DNA of 64,000 bases from JAGPUQ01 sp050179115 (GTDB lineage: Bacteria > Pseudomonadota > Gammaproteobacteria > Pseudomonadales > Porticoccaceae), in the NCBI GenBank assembly GCA_050179115.1, contig JBFXFL010000009.1:1-64000 (forward strand), given 5' to 3'. The notes beneath the pieces were generated by a model that worked only from the letters and a program-made list of their open reading frames with translations, searched no databases and was not told the DNA's origin. This document shows positions 44,999-54,016 of this stretch, piece after piece (positions within the stretch are counted from its first letter, which is position 1; every line of letters starts with the position of its first letter). Position numbers and translations under genes: made by a program.

Positions 44999-46252
44999 TC
45001 AGGCGTTGATGCGGACCGGCATCGATTTGTAATTGCGAATGGCGTAGGTCGTCGCGCGCTCGGGTTGGGCCACCACCTCGATCTGGCCCGGCTCGGGCCA
45101 GCGCTTGATGGCCTCTTCCCAGAGGATTTTCAATTGCAGTTCGGCGAGCCGGTTGCCGACACAGCGGTGAATGCCGAAACCGAATGACAGATGCTGACGC
45201 GGTCGGGGCCGATCGATGACTAACTCCTCCGCGTTTTCGATCACTTCCTCGTCGCGGTTGCCCGAGTAGTACCACATGACCAGTTTTTCGCCCTTGCGGA
45301 TGATCTTGCCGCCGAGTTCGGCATCCTCGAGGGCGGTGCGCCGCATGCTCATTACCGGGGTCTGCCAGCGGATGATCTCCGGAATCAGGGATTCGACCAG
45401 CTTGGGATTGGCGCACAGCTTGCGATACTGTTCCGGGTAGGTGTTGAGCGCCAGCAGCCCGCCCGTCATCGAGTTGCGGGTGGTGTCGTTGCCACCGACG
45501 ATCAGCAGGATCAGGGTGCCCAGGAACTCCTGCGGCGGCATGTTCCGGAACGCTTCGGAGTGGGCCAGCATGGAGATGAGGTCGGGGCGCGGTTCGGCGT
45601 TCACCCGTTCGTTCCACATGCGGGAGAAATAGGCGGCGCATTCCTGGAGCTCACCCATGCCAGCGGCGCGCTCGGCGGCGGACACATAGCCGGTCATGGC
45701 GGTCGCGGTGTCGGACCAGTGGGTGAGTTTGCGGCGCTCTGCCCAAGGGAAATCGAACAGGGTTGCCAGCATCTGGGTGGTCAGCTCGATGGAAACCCGA
45801 TCCACCCAGTCGAAGGTCTGGTTCAGCGGCAAGGCGTCCAGGGTCTCGCCGGTACGTTCGCGGATGCCCTCGGCGAATTTGGCCAGATTCTCCGGACCGA
45901 CCGCCGGCGAGACCACCGCGCGCTGGACGTCGTGCTTGGGCGGGTCCATGGCGATGAACATCTCGATATCGAGACCCAGGTTGCCATCATCCAGGGTGAT
46001 GCCGCCTTGCTGGGAGGAGAAGATCGGATGGCTGGTCTCGACCTTGACGATGTCGTGATACTTGGTCACCGACCAGTAGGGGCCGTAGGCGCTGCTTTTG
46101 CAGTAATGGACCGGGGCTTCGCGGCGCAGGCGCGCGAAGTAGGGGCCGTAACTTTCGGTGGCGAGGATCTTGGCGTCGGCGACGTTGATGTCTTCGAGCG
46201 GAATCGCGAGGACCTCCGCCGGGATGCGGGCAAGCGTGGTTGTTGCGGTCAT
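44999..46252 (-). CDS. CYP153-type cytochrome P450, alkane/fatty-acid terminal hydroxylase
   Basis: 417 residues from ATG 46252. I-helix GGNDTTRNS (253-261), K-helix ExxR (Glu292, Arg295) and heme loop HLSFGFGIHRCVGNRLAE with Cys364. Long stretches (APVHYCKSSAYGPYWSVTKY, FIAMDPPKHDVQR, EIIRWQTPVMSMRRTALED) match CYP153A alkane hydroxylases as I recall them. These soluble enzymes hydroxylate the terminal carbon of medium-chain alkanes or fatty acids. It is first gene of a complete three-component operon. No AraC-type regulator is adjacent, unlike some known CYP153 loci. The exact substrate is inferred. Confidence 0.92.
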   Translation of the reverse strand: MTATTTLARIPAEVLAIPLEDINVADAKILATESYGPYFARLRREAPVHYCKSSAYGPYWSVTKYHDIVKVETSHPIFSSQQGGITLDDGNLGLDIEMFIAMDPPKHDVQRAVVSPAVGPENLAKFAEGIRERTGETLDALPLNQTFDWVDRVSIELTTQMLATLFDFPWAERRKLTHWSDTATAMTGYVSAAERAAGMGELQECAAYFSRMWNERVNAEPRPDLISMLAHSEAFRNMPPQEFLGTLILLIVGGNDTTRNSMTGGLLALNTYPEQYRKLCANPKLVESLIPEIIRWQTPVMSMRRTALEDAELGGKIIRKGEKLVMWYYSGNRDEEVIENAEELVIDRPRPRQHLSFGFGIHRCVGNRLAELQLKILWEEAIKRWPEPGQIEVVAQPERATTYAIRNYKSMPVRINA

Positions 46253-46498
46253 GGAATCTACCCCTGCAATTCATTTGGTTAGGACGCGAGACCGGTTGAT
46301 CTGGCGCATTTTTATCGGTGACACACTCTAGAAGATTGGTCGACGCTTGATGCAGGTCAGAAAACGACAACAGGAGGACATAAAGTGACAACCGAGGGCT
46401 CCGGATAAAGGCGTCCAGCCGGTGATTTGGTGCGAACAGGGAGTACAGGGCGGTAGCTGGGTGAACCGGATAGAAATCGATATGCAACAGCGCAGCGT

Positions 46499-46849
46499 TC
46501 AACCAATGCGACTGCGAAACATGAAAAATGCGGCGCCAACCAGACAGAGCCCAGCCCACAGATAATCGAGTTTCAGCGGCTCCTTCAGATACAGCACGGC
46601 AAACGGCACGAACACGCTGAGTGTGATGATTTCCTGAATGATCTTCAGCTCGCCGACGCTGAGCACGGTGTAACCAATGCGGTTGGCGGGAACCTGAAAC
46701 AGGTACTCGAACAGCGCGATGCCCCAGCTGGCCAGCGCCGCGACCAGCCAGGGCCTGTGGTTGAGTTCGCGCAGGTGGGCGTACCAGGCGAACGTCATGA
46801 ACACATTGCTGCACAGCAGCAAGGCAATGGTGGCGATTACCGGCGGCAT
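46499..46849 (-). CDS. DMT-type small membrane protein (DUF486)
   Basis: 116 residues from ATG 46849. Four hydrophobic helices with the DUF486 pattern FMTFAWYAHL, EYLFQVPANRIG and LKIIQEIITLSVFVPFAVLY. A half-size relative of drug/metabolite transporters. The substrate is unknown. Confidence 0.85.
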   Translation of the reverse strand: MPPVIATIALLLCSNVFMTFAWYAHLRELNHRPWLVAALASWGIALFEYLFQVPANRIGYTVLSVGELKIIQEIITLSVFVPFAVLYLKEPLKLDYLWAGLCLVGAAFFMFRSRIG

Positions 46850-46896
46850 GATCGACTCCGTACCGCGGGTGGTGCGGCCGCGACGCTCATGAGTCG

Positions 46897-48468
46897 TCAG
46901 ACCGGGATGAGGCGCAGGACGCTGCCTTCTCCGTCGGCCGCGATCAGCAGCCCGCCCCGGTGGTCCACGCAGAGGCCGCCGGCAAAATCCAGCGGGCAGA
47001 TGGCGCCCACCGGGAGGTTTTCGGCGATGATCGAGGTGCTGCCGGGATCCCTGAGGCTGACTTTATGAACCGCACGCTGACCGCGGTCGAGCACATGGAG
47101 CCAGCCGTCCAGGCAGACCAGCCCACGCGGATCGCGGAGGCCGCCGATCAGCGTAGTGGCGGCTCCGTCGCGGATTCGTATGACCCGTCCGGCGCCGTTT
47201 TCCGACACATGGAGTTCGCCGTTGGCGCAGAGCACGTCCGTGGGGCGGTTCAATCCGGACAACAGCGGCGTGACCGCGCCGTCCGCCGCGATCTGCAGCA
47301 CGGCGCCGTCGCCGGCGCGCACCACGTAGATCACGCCATCGGCGCCCGCGCAGAGCCCCTTGAGTTCGCCCAGCTTTTCGGCCTGCGCACGCGCGTTGCC
47401 CGCACCGATGTCGTAGCGCAGTACGTCGCCACGGGCGGTGGTCATCAGGATTTCGCCGGGATTTCCCGCCGCCACGGCGCGTACAAAGCGCGGCGCCGAT
47501 TTGTCGAGGGGGCTGCCGATATGGCGCACCTGCCCGGTCGCGGACAGTGCGGCCAGACTCAATCCATCCACCACCAGCGCGACACCGGAAGGATCGCAGG
47601 CGATGCCCCAGGGGCCTACCCAGCCCGGCTCGACCAGCACCCGCTCGCGATTGCTGCCATCGGTGGCGACTTCCGCGACACCGCCATCCACATAGTGGGA
47701 GAGAAAGAGTTTCCCGGCAGTATCGATGGCCAGATTGTCGATGCCGGGGCGCACCCGGGCGATCACCTGCCAACGGCCCGTGGCGATGTCGATTTGTGCC
47801 ACTTCGCCGTTGCCGGCCTGGGGCGAGAGCAGTTCGCCCGCCGGAGTGAACTTGCAGGCGGTGGGAAACAGCAGCCCGTCGGTGACTTTCTCCAGCGCGC
47901 CTGTCTCGGGGTCGGCGCGCCAGATCTCCCCGCGCGGCACCAGCGGGAAATACAGCTTGCCGTCCGGCCCGCCGGCGAGGGCATTGGGGCCGTCGAGGTC
48001 ATCGGCGATCAGTCGGGGCGGGCGGCTGCCATCGGGATAGAGTTCGAACAGGCGGCCGCCGGGTCGGTGTTCATCGATGAACAGGCGATTTCTGAACACG
48101 GTGACGCCGTTGGCGCTGGGCAGATCACCGGCGACGATATCGATGCGGCCGTCGGGTCGGCGTCGGCTGACCCGGGCGCTCATCACCTCTGTCGCATAGA
48201 GATTGCCGTCCGCATCGAACGCCACATCGTCCGGGCCGGTAATGGCCAGTCCGTTGGGTGCGATGTGATCGAGGGCAGCGGTCGCGGTGTCAATGGCGGT
48301 GACCTGACTGCCCATGGCCTGAGCGACATGGAGCCTACCGTCCGGACCGAACTGCATGCCGTTGGCGCCGAACAGCGCGCTCGGCGGCGTCACCCGTTCA
48401 GCGCGCCACCCGGGGCTGAGTTTGATGGCGTTGGCAGCAGCACCGTGCAGTGCGAGAAATCGGTTCAT
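46897..48468 (-). CDS. SMP-30/gluconolactonase-like beta-propeller protein
   Basis: 523 residues from ATG 48468. Built from repeated NHL/SMP-30-like propeller blades (NGMQFGPDGRLHVAQAMG, GPDDVAFDADGNLYATE, DNLAIDTAGKLFLSHYVDGG), probably two six-bladed halves given the length. No signal peptide. Relatives are lactonases or binding proteins, and the metal-ligand set is not certain here. It shares its strand with the amidohydrolase upstream but is separated from it by a strong terminator. Confidence 0.8.
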   Translation of the reverse strand: MNRFLALHGAAANAIKLSPGWRAERVTPPSALFGANGMQFGPDGRLHVAQAMGSQVTAIDTATAALDHIAPNGLAITGPDDVAFDADGNLYATEVMSARVSRRRPDGRIDIVAGDLPSANGVTVFRNRLFIDEHRPGGRLFELYPDGSRPPRLIADDLDGPNALAGGPDGKLYFPLVPRGEIWRADPETGALEKVTDGLLFPTACKFTPAGELLSPQAGNGEVAQIDIATGRWQVIARVRPGIDNLAIDTAGKLFLSHYVDGGVAEVATDGSNRERVLVEPGWVGPWGIACDPSGVALVVDGLSLAALSATGQVRHIGSPLDKSAPRFVRAVAAGNPGEILMTTARGDVLRYDIGAGNARAQAEKLGELKGLCAGADGVIYVVRAGDGAVLQIAADGAVTPLLSGLNRPTDVLCANGELHVSENGAGRVIRIRDGAATTLIGGLRDPRGLVCLDGWLHVLDRGQRAVHKVSLRDPGSTSIIAENLPVGAICPLDFAGGLCVDHRGGLLIAADGEGSVLRLIPV

Positions 48469-48547
48469 GGGGGCTCCCGGTCAGATAGTGGATTCCGGGA
48501 TTGTTGCGCCGGCGGCGCGTGCCGGCAACAGGACATTTGCCGGGCAT

Positions 48548-48582
48548 AAAAAAACCGCCGTCGCCCTGGGGACAACGGCGGC
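48548..48582 (-). terminator. Terminator of the amidohydrolase gene
   Basis: On the minus strand CCGCCGT/ACGGCGG (48575-48581 with 48555-48561) forms a 7-bp stem, with extra CCC/GGG pairing in the loop, followed by seven Ts (48548-48554). A textbook intrinsic terminator, 15 bp after the stop. Confidence 0.93.
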
Positions 48583-48596
48583 TTCAACGACGAACG

Positions 48597-49718
48597 TTAT
48601 TGAACCTGAATGGGCAGGTTGAACAGTTTTTTCACGTTATCGTGCCGGATGGCGTTCTTCTGTGCGTCGGTCAGGAAGGATGTCTGTTCCGCCAGAACTT
48701 CCTGCGAGTGAGGCCAGGTGGCATCCGTGTGCGGATAGTCATTGGCCCAGACCAGGCAGCCGCTGTCGACGATGTTCTGATTGAGGTAGGCCGTGGCATC
48801 GTCCTGGAAGGTGAAGGACACGTTCTTGGTGATGTACTCGCTCGGCATCTTTTTGAGCGTGGATTCGGCGATCGAGCCCAGGCGCTTGATGGCATGGTCG
48901 GCACGGTAGGCGTAGTGCGGAATCCAGCCGGCATCGGCTTCGGCGATCACCATCTTGAGATTGGGGTGCCGGTCGAAGTTGCCGCCGAACAGGAATACGC
49001 CCAGGACATCCTGAACACCGCGCATGATGTTCATGAAGCCGTTGGCCACAGCGCCGCGTTTGGGAGCCAGTGCTTCTTTCACGCTGTTGTCGTCGGAGGT
49101 CAGGATGTGGAAGCAGACCGGCAGGTCGAGGTCGGTCGCGCACTCCCACAGCGCATCGTAGTCGGGATGATCGTAGTCTTTGTGCTGCGGACGGCCCGGC
49201 ATCATCATGCCGACCATGCCCATTTCCTTGGCTTTGCGGAAGTCCTTGATCGCCTCGTCCACGCTTTCGGCGGCGGTTTGAGCCAGTCCGAACAGGCGGT
49301 TGGGCGCGCCGCCGCAGAAGGTTTCGAGCCAGCGGTTGTAGGCGCGCATGCAGGCGGATTTGTAGGCGAAATCCTTGTGGGTGCAGAGCACCATGCCGAT
49401 CGAGGCGTAGATGATCTCGGCGCAGACGCCGTCGCGATCCTGGGCTTCGGTGCGGAATTTCGGATCCCAGGCTGCCTTGGGGATATCCTCGAACTTGCTG
49501 TTACGAAATTTGGCGAGCTCGTTGGCCGGCACGCCGGCGGCACCCAGGAGCGCGACCGGTATGACGTCATCGACGCCGGGGATATGGAAAATGTGGCCGC
49601 CGCTGGGTGCTTCCACAATCCGGGGCGCCTGGTCACGATATTTGGGTTCGATGAAGTCGATATAACAGTTGGGCGGTTCGACAATATGCGAATCCGCGGA
49701 GATCGCCGGTTTGATCAT
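48597..49718 (-). CDS. Amidohydrolase-2 family metal-dependent hydrolase
   Basis: 373 residues from ATG 49718, with GAGG 9 nt upstream (ATG 49733 is also open). TIM-barrel hydrolase/decarboxylase of the ACMSD type: ADSHIVEPPNCYIDF carries the first metal site (His in DSH instead of HxH), LPVCFHIL the middle His, and NDYPHTDATWPHSQEV the late His/Asp. Such enzymes decarboxylate or hydrolyse aromatic acids and related catabolites. The substrate is unknown. Confidence 0.85.
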   Translation of the reverse strand: MIKPAISADSHIVEPPNCYIDFIEPKYRDQAPRIVEAPSGGHIFHIPGVDDVIPVALLGAAGVPANELAKFRNSKFEDIPKAAWDPKFRTEAQDRDGVCAEIIYASIGMVLCTHKDFAYKSACMRAYNRWLETFCGGAPNRLFGLAQTAAESVDEAIKDFRKAKEMGMVGMMMPGRPQHKDYDHPDYDALWECATDLDLPVCFHILTSDDNSVKEALAPKRGAVANGFMNIMRGVQDVLGVFLFGGNFDRHPNLKMVIAEADAGWIPHYAYRADHAIKRLGSIAESTLKKMPSEYITKNVSFTFQDDATAYLNQNIVDSGCLVWANDYPHTDATWPHSQEVLAEQTSFLTDAQKNAIRHDNVKKLFNLPIQVQ

Positions 49719-50190
49719 GAAAGATGGCCTCATGCGTGAGAGTGGAGAATCGCGTGTTGGTCTCGGTTTAACCAGGGAATCCCCGGCGGGCGCCAGTACT
49801 CCACAATGCTACCCATAAGTCAATATTGATACTGATGCGTATAGTGAAATCTCGATGGACCACCGGTCAGCCCGCATCCCAGTGGCCAGTGGCTGCGCGA
49901 ACTTTTCGCCCCCTGTCAGTGGTGAGGATCCAGCAGCGGAACGTTTCCTGTGGTTACGGCCCCAAAGGAAACCCTCGGGTGCCTGTTGAAAAGATGTTGC
50001 GGCGGCCATCGGCTTTGGTTGCGCGGTGCTCGCTCCCTCGCGGATCTGACCGATAGCTCTCAGTCACTGCGCGCCGTGCGCCGTTCAGCTGGCCGCCTCG
50101 CGACGTCTTTCAACAAGCTGTTAGAATCGCGCGCCTGCCGTCAGGTAGGGATACGCGAACCTGGCCCCTCCATCCGATGATGAGAAATCC
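49719..50190. other. Divergent region upstream of kup with an imperfect inverted repeat
   Basis: About 470 bp between divergent amidohydrolase and kup. An AT-rich patch at 49805-49855 may hold the minus-strand promoter. Bases near 49984-50010 (TGTTGAAAAGATGTTGCGGC) recur in inverted, imperfect form near 50090-50115, about 90 bp apart. A similar TTGTTGAAAAACTGCTGGCG occurs at about 10314-10333 after thrH. This may be a small dispersed palindromic element. No gene is seen. Confidence 0.35.
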
Positions 50191-52095
50191 GTGACTTCGT
50201 CCGCAAACGAGAACCTCCCCGCCGACGCCCCCACCGAAAAACCCATGTTGCCGCTCGCCCTCGCGGCGATCGGCGTGGTGTACGGGGATATCGGTACCAG
50301 TCCCCTGTACACCTTGCGGGAAGTTTTCGCCGGGTCTCATCCGCTTCCCCTGACGCCTGGCAATCTGCTCGGGATACTGTCCCTGGTGTTCTGGGCGCTG
50401 TTTATCGTGATTACCCTCAAATACGTCACTTTCATGATGCGCGCGGACAACCGCGGCGAAGGCGGCATCATGGCGCTGATCGCACTGACGCTGCGTGCGG
50501 TGCAGCGCCACCCGCGGCTGCGTTGGGTGTTGATGTCGCTGGGTCTGTTCGGGGCGGCGCTGTTCTATGGCGATGGTGTCATCACCCCGGCTATCTCGGT
50601 ACTGAGCGCCGTGGAGGGGTTGAAGGTCGCCGCGCCGGCGCTGGAGTTCTATGTGGTGCCCGCGACCCTGGTCATCTTGGTCCTGCTGTTCGTGGTTCAG
50701 GCACGGGGCACCGCCAGCATGGGCAGGCTGTTTGGCCCCGTCATGTGTCTGTGGTTTCTGGTGCTCGCGGTCCTGGGAGTGATAAGCATTCTGGCCGAAC
50801 CCTCGGTGCTGAAGGCGGTGAATCCGCTCTACGCGGTGCGCTTCTTTCTCGATAACCACTGGTACGGCTTCCTGGCTCTGGGCGCAGTGGTACTGGCGGT
50901 GACCGGCGGTGAAGCCCTCTATGCCGACATGGGACATTTCGGCCGACGACCCATCCGGTTCGCCTGGCTCTGGTATGTCTGGCCGGCACTGCTGCTGAAC
51001 TATTTCGGTCAGGGCGCGTTGATGCTCCGCGATCCTACAGCTACCGAGAATCCTTTCTATCTGCTGGCGCCGTCCTGGGGTCTGTATCCGCTGGTGCTGC
51101 TGGCCACGGCGGCGACCGTGATCGCCTCTCAGGCGGTCATCTCGGGGACATTTTCGGTGACACGACAGGCGATGCAACTGGGTTACTGTCCCCGTCTGGA
51201 AGTGGTTCATACGTCCGATCGCGAGATCGGACAGGTGTATATCCCGCTGGTCAACTGGGGCTTGCTGGCGGGGGTGGTACTGCTGGTTCTGGTGTTCCAG
51301 TCATCATCCCAGCTGGCGGCGGCCTATGGCATCGCGGTCACCGGTACCATGGCGATCGATACGATATTGGCCGCGGTGGTGGCGGCGACGCTATGGTCCT
51401 GGGGCCGGTTCGCGGCCATTGCCTGCGCCCTGAGTTTCCTGGTAGTCGATCTTGCATTTTTTGGCGCCAATGTCGTGAAACTGTTCCACGGCGGCTGGGT
51501 GCCGGTGGTGATTGCCATCGCGATGTTTACGCTGCTCTCGACCTGGAAGCGGGGCCGTGAATTGCTGCTGCAGCGCCTCGGCAGCAGTGCGGTGGACCTC
51601 GATTCCTTTCTGGCCGGGATTGCCGCCCATCCGCTGCCCAGGGTGCCGGGCACTGCCGTTTTCATGACCGCGAATCTCGAAGGGGTGCCCCACGCACTGC
51701 TCCATAACCTGATTCACAACAAGGTGCTGCACGAGCGGGTGGTGTTGCTGACGGTGACCAACGAAGACGTTCCCAATGTTCCGGTCGAGGAACGCGTGGC
51801 GATCGAGCCCCTGACAGAGAATTTTTACCGGCTGCTGCTGCGCTACGGCTTCAAGGATGAGCCCGATGTGCCCGCGGCGCTCGAAGCCTGTGGTGCCTTC
51901 GGGATCGAGTTCCGCATGATGGAGACCTCGTTTTTCTTCAGCCGCGAGACGCTGATTTCCACCAAGGTGCCGGGCATGGCGCAATGGCGCGAGAAGCTGT
52001 TCATCAGCATGGCACGCAATGCCGCTGGTGCCATGACGTTTTTCCGAATTCCCACCAATCGGGTGGTGGAGCTGGGCAGTCAGGTCGAACTCTGA
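50191..52095 (+). CDS. kup: Low-affinity potassium uptake protein Kup
   Basis: 634 residues from GTG 50191. A KUP/HAK/KT family K+/H+ symporter in the inner membrane. The signature GVVYGDIGTSPLYTLREVF opens the first helix, and about 12 hydrophobic helices extend to about residue 450. A hydrophilic C-terminal cytosolic domain follows (PGTAVFMTANLEGVPHALLH). Normal length. It is transcribed alone, 56 bp before an FAD dehydrogenase gene on the same strand. Confidence 0.95.
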   Translation: MTSSANENLPADAPTEKPMLPLALAAIGVVYGDIGTSPLYTLREVFAGSHPLPLTPGNLLGILSLVFWALFIVITLKYVTFMMRADNRGEGGIMALIALTLRAVQRHPRLRWVLMSLGLFGAALFYGDGVITPAISVLSAVEGLKVAAPALEFYVVPATLVILVLLFVVQARGTASMGRLFGPVMCLWFLVLAVLGVISILAEPSVLKAVNPLYAVRFFLDNHWYGFLALGAVVLAVTGGEALYADMGHFGRRPIRFAWLWYVWPALLLNYFGQGALMLRDPTATENPFYLLAPSWGLYPLVLLATAATVIASQAVISGTFSVTRQAMQLGYCPRLEVVHTSDREIGQVYIPLVNWGLLAGVVLLVLVFQSSSQLAAAYGIAVTGTMAIDTILAAVVAATLWSWGRFAAIACALSFLVVDLAFFGANVVKLFHGGWVPVVIAIAMFTLLSTWKRGRELLLQRLGSSAVDLDSFLAGIAAHPLPRVPGTAVFMTANLEGVPHALLHNLIHNKVLHERVVLLTVTNEDVPNVPVEERVAIEPLTENFYRLLLRYGFKDEPDVPAALEACGAFGIEFRMMETSFFFSRETLISTKVPGMAQWREKLFISMARNAAGAMTFFRIPTNRVVELGSQVEL

Positions 52096-52151
52096 GCCGT
52101 CTCGCCTGCTGCCGGTCGTCATCCGACGGACCCTAACCTTGCTGTCCGGAC

Positions 52152-54016
52152 ATGCTGCGACTGACCGAACTCAAATTGCCGCTGGATCACACCGCCGCCG
52201 ATCTGCGCGCGGCGATCCTGAGCCGGTTCGGCATTGCCGACGCCGAACTGCGAACCTATACGCTGTTCCGTCGCGGTCAGGATGCGCGCAAGCGCGGCCA
52301 TATCCAGTTGGTGTACACGCTCGATATCGAGACCACCCGCGACGCCGCGCTGCTGGAAAAATTTGCCCGCGATCCTCACGTCAGTCGCACGCCGGACACC
52401 ACATACCGGCCAGTGACCCTGGCGCCGCCCGGGGTGGATGAACGCCCGGTGGTGATCGGCTTCGGCCCCTGCGGCCTGTTCGCGGCGCTGATCCTGGCCG
52501 AGTCCGGGTTTCGGCCCATCGTGCTGGAGCGGGGCAAGGCCGTGCGCGAGCGCACCAGGGATACCTGGGCCCTGTGGCGCGAACGCCAGCTGGATCCGGA
52601 ATCCAATGTGCAGTTCGGCGAAGGTGGCGCCGGCACTTTTTCCGACGGCAAGCTCTACAGCCAGATCAAGGATCCGCGCCATCTCGGGCGCAAGGTGCTG
52701 GCCGAGTTCGTCGCCGCCGGCGCCCCGGAAGAAATCCGCTACGTCAGCAAGCCGCACATCGGTACCTTCCGCCTGGTGACGGTAGTGCAGGCGATGCGCG
52801 AAAAAATCATCGCCTTGGGTGGCGAAGTCCGCTTTCGGCAGCAGGTGACGGATCTGCTGGTGCAGGATCGCCAGGTCACCGGCGTGCAGCTCGCGGACGG
52901 TACGCGTATCGCCACCCGGCACGTCGTGCTGGCGGTCGGCCACAGTGCCCGCGATACCTTCCGCATGCTGCATGGGCGCGGTGTGCACATGGAGCCGAAA
53001 CCGTTCTCCATTGGCCTGCGGGTCGAGCATCCGCAATCGATCATCGACCGCGCCCGCTTCGGAACCCAGGCCGGTCACCCGCTNNNNNNNNNNNNNNNNN
53101 NNNNNNNNNNNNNNNNNNNNNNNNNNNNNNNNNNNNNNNNNNNNNNNNNNNNNNNNNNNNNNNNNNNNNNNNNNNNNNNNNNNCCTTCCGCATGCTGCAT
53201 GGGCGCGGTGTGCACATGGAGCCGAAACCGTTCTCCATTGGCCTGCGGGTCGAGCATCCGCAATCGATCATCGACCGCGCCCGCTTCGGAACCCAGGCCG
53301 GTCACCCGCTACTCGGTGCGGCCGATTACAAACTGGTGCATCACGCAAAAAACGACCGCGCGGTCTACAGTTTCTGCATGTGTCCGGGCGGCACCGTGGT
53401 CGCCGCCACCAGCGAGGCGGGACGTGTGGTCACCAATGGCATGAGTCAGTATTCGCGCAACGAGCGCAACGCCAACGCCGCCATTGTGGTCGGCATCACG
53501 CCGGCGGATTTTCCCTCCGACGATCCACTCGCGGGTATCGCATTGCAGGAAGATCTGGAGGCGCGTGCCTTTGCGCTGGGCGGGGGCAACTACGATGCGC
53601 CCGCGCAACGGGTCGGCGACTTTCTCGCCAATCGCGCTTCAACGCAGCTCGGCGATGTGATCCCTTCGTACCAGCCGGGCATCCACCTCACCAATCTTGC
53701 CGGATTGCTGCCCGATTACGCCACCGCGGCGATCCGTGAGGCGATACCGGTATTCGGGCGCCAGATTCCCGGCTTCGACGCGGCGGACGCGGTTTTCACC
53801 GCCGTGGAAACCCGCACCTCGTCGCCGCTGCGGATCCGCCGCGAGCGCGCCACCCTGGAAAGCGTCAACACCCAGGGCCTGTATCCGGCGGGCGAGGGCG
53901 CGGGCTACGCCGGTGGAATCTACTCGGCGGCCATCGACGGTATCGAGATTGCCGAAGCCGTGGCGCGGGATCTGATAGCCGCGCACGCCCGGCAATCCGG
54001 CCAGCAGGGCGGGTGA
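52152..54016 (+). CDS. FAD-dependent dehydrogenase (COG2509), interrupted by an assembly gap
   Basis: The frame is broken by 100 Ns and a duplicated 127-bp flank. Collapsing 227 bp gives a continuous 545-residue protein from ATG 52152. An N-terminal domain of about 95 residues (MLRLTELKLPLDHTAADL) precedes the FAD site VVIGFGPCGLFAALILAE, with FGEGGAGTFSDGKL and the C-terminal YPAGEGAGYAGGIYSAA. It belongs to the uncharacterised COG2509 flavoprotein family. Its stop overlaps the GTG of the next flavoprotein gene by 4 bp, so the two are coupled. The substrate is unknown. Confidence 0.85.
52957..53310. other. Assembly gap with duplicated 127-bp flanks (in the FAD dehydrogenase)
   Basis: 52957-53083 and 53184-53310 are identical over 127 bp and enclose exactly 100 Ns (53084-53183). 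Same geometry as the gap in lexA, so it is a contig overlap of k-mer length and not a biological duplication. Removing one copy and the Ns keeps the reading frame. Confidence 0.93.

Noticed and set aside
43767..45641. Fusion of P450-region frame with the ferredoxin reductase
   Set aside because: The N-terminal 219 residues are an out-of-frame reading of the P450 gene; the reductase fold and a good ATG start at 44984.
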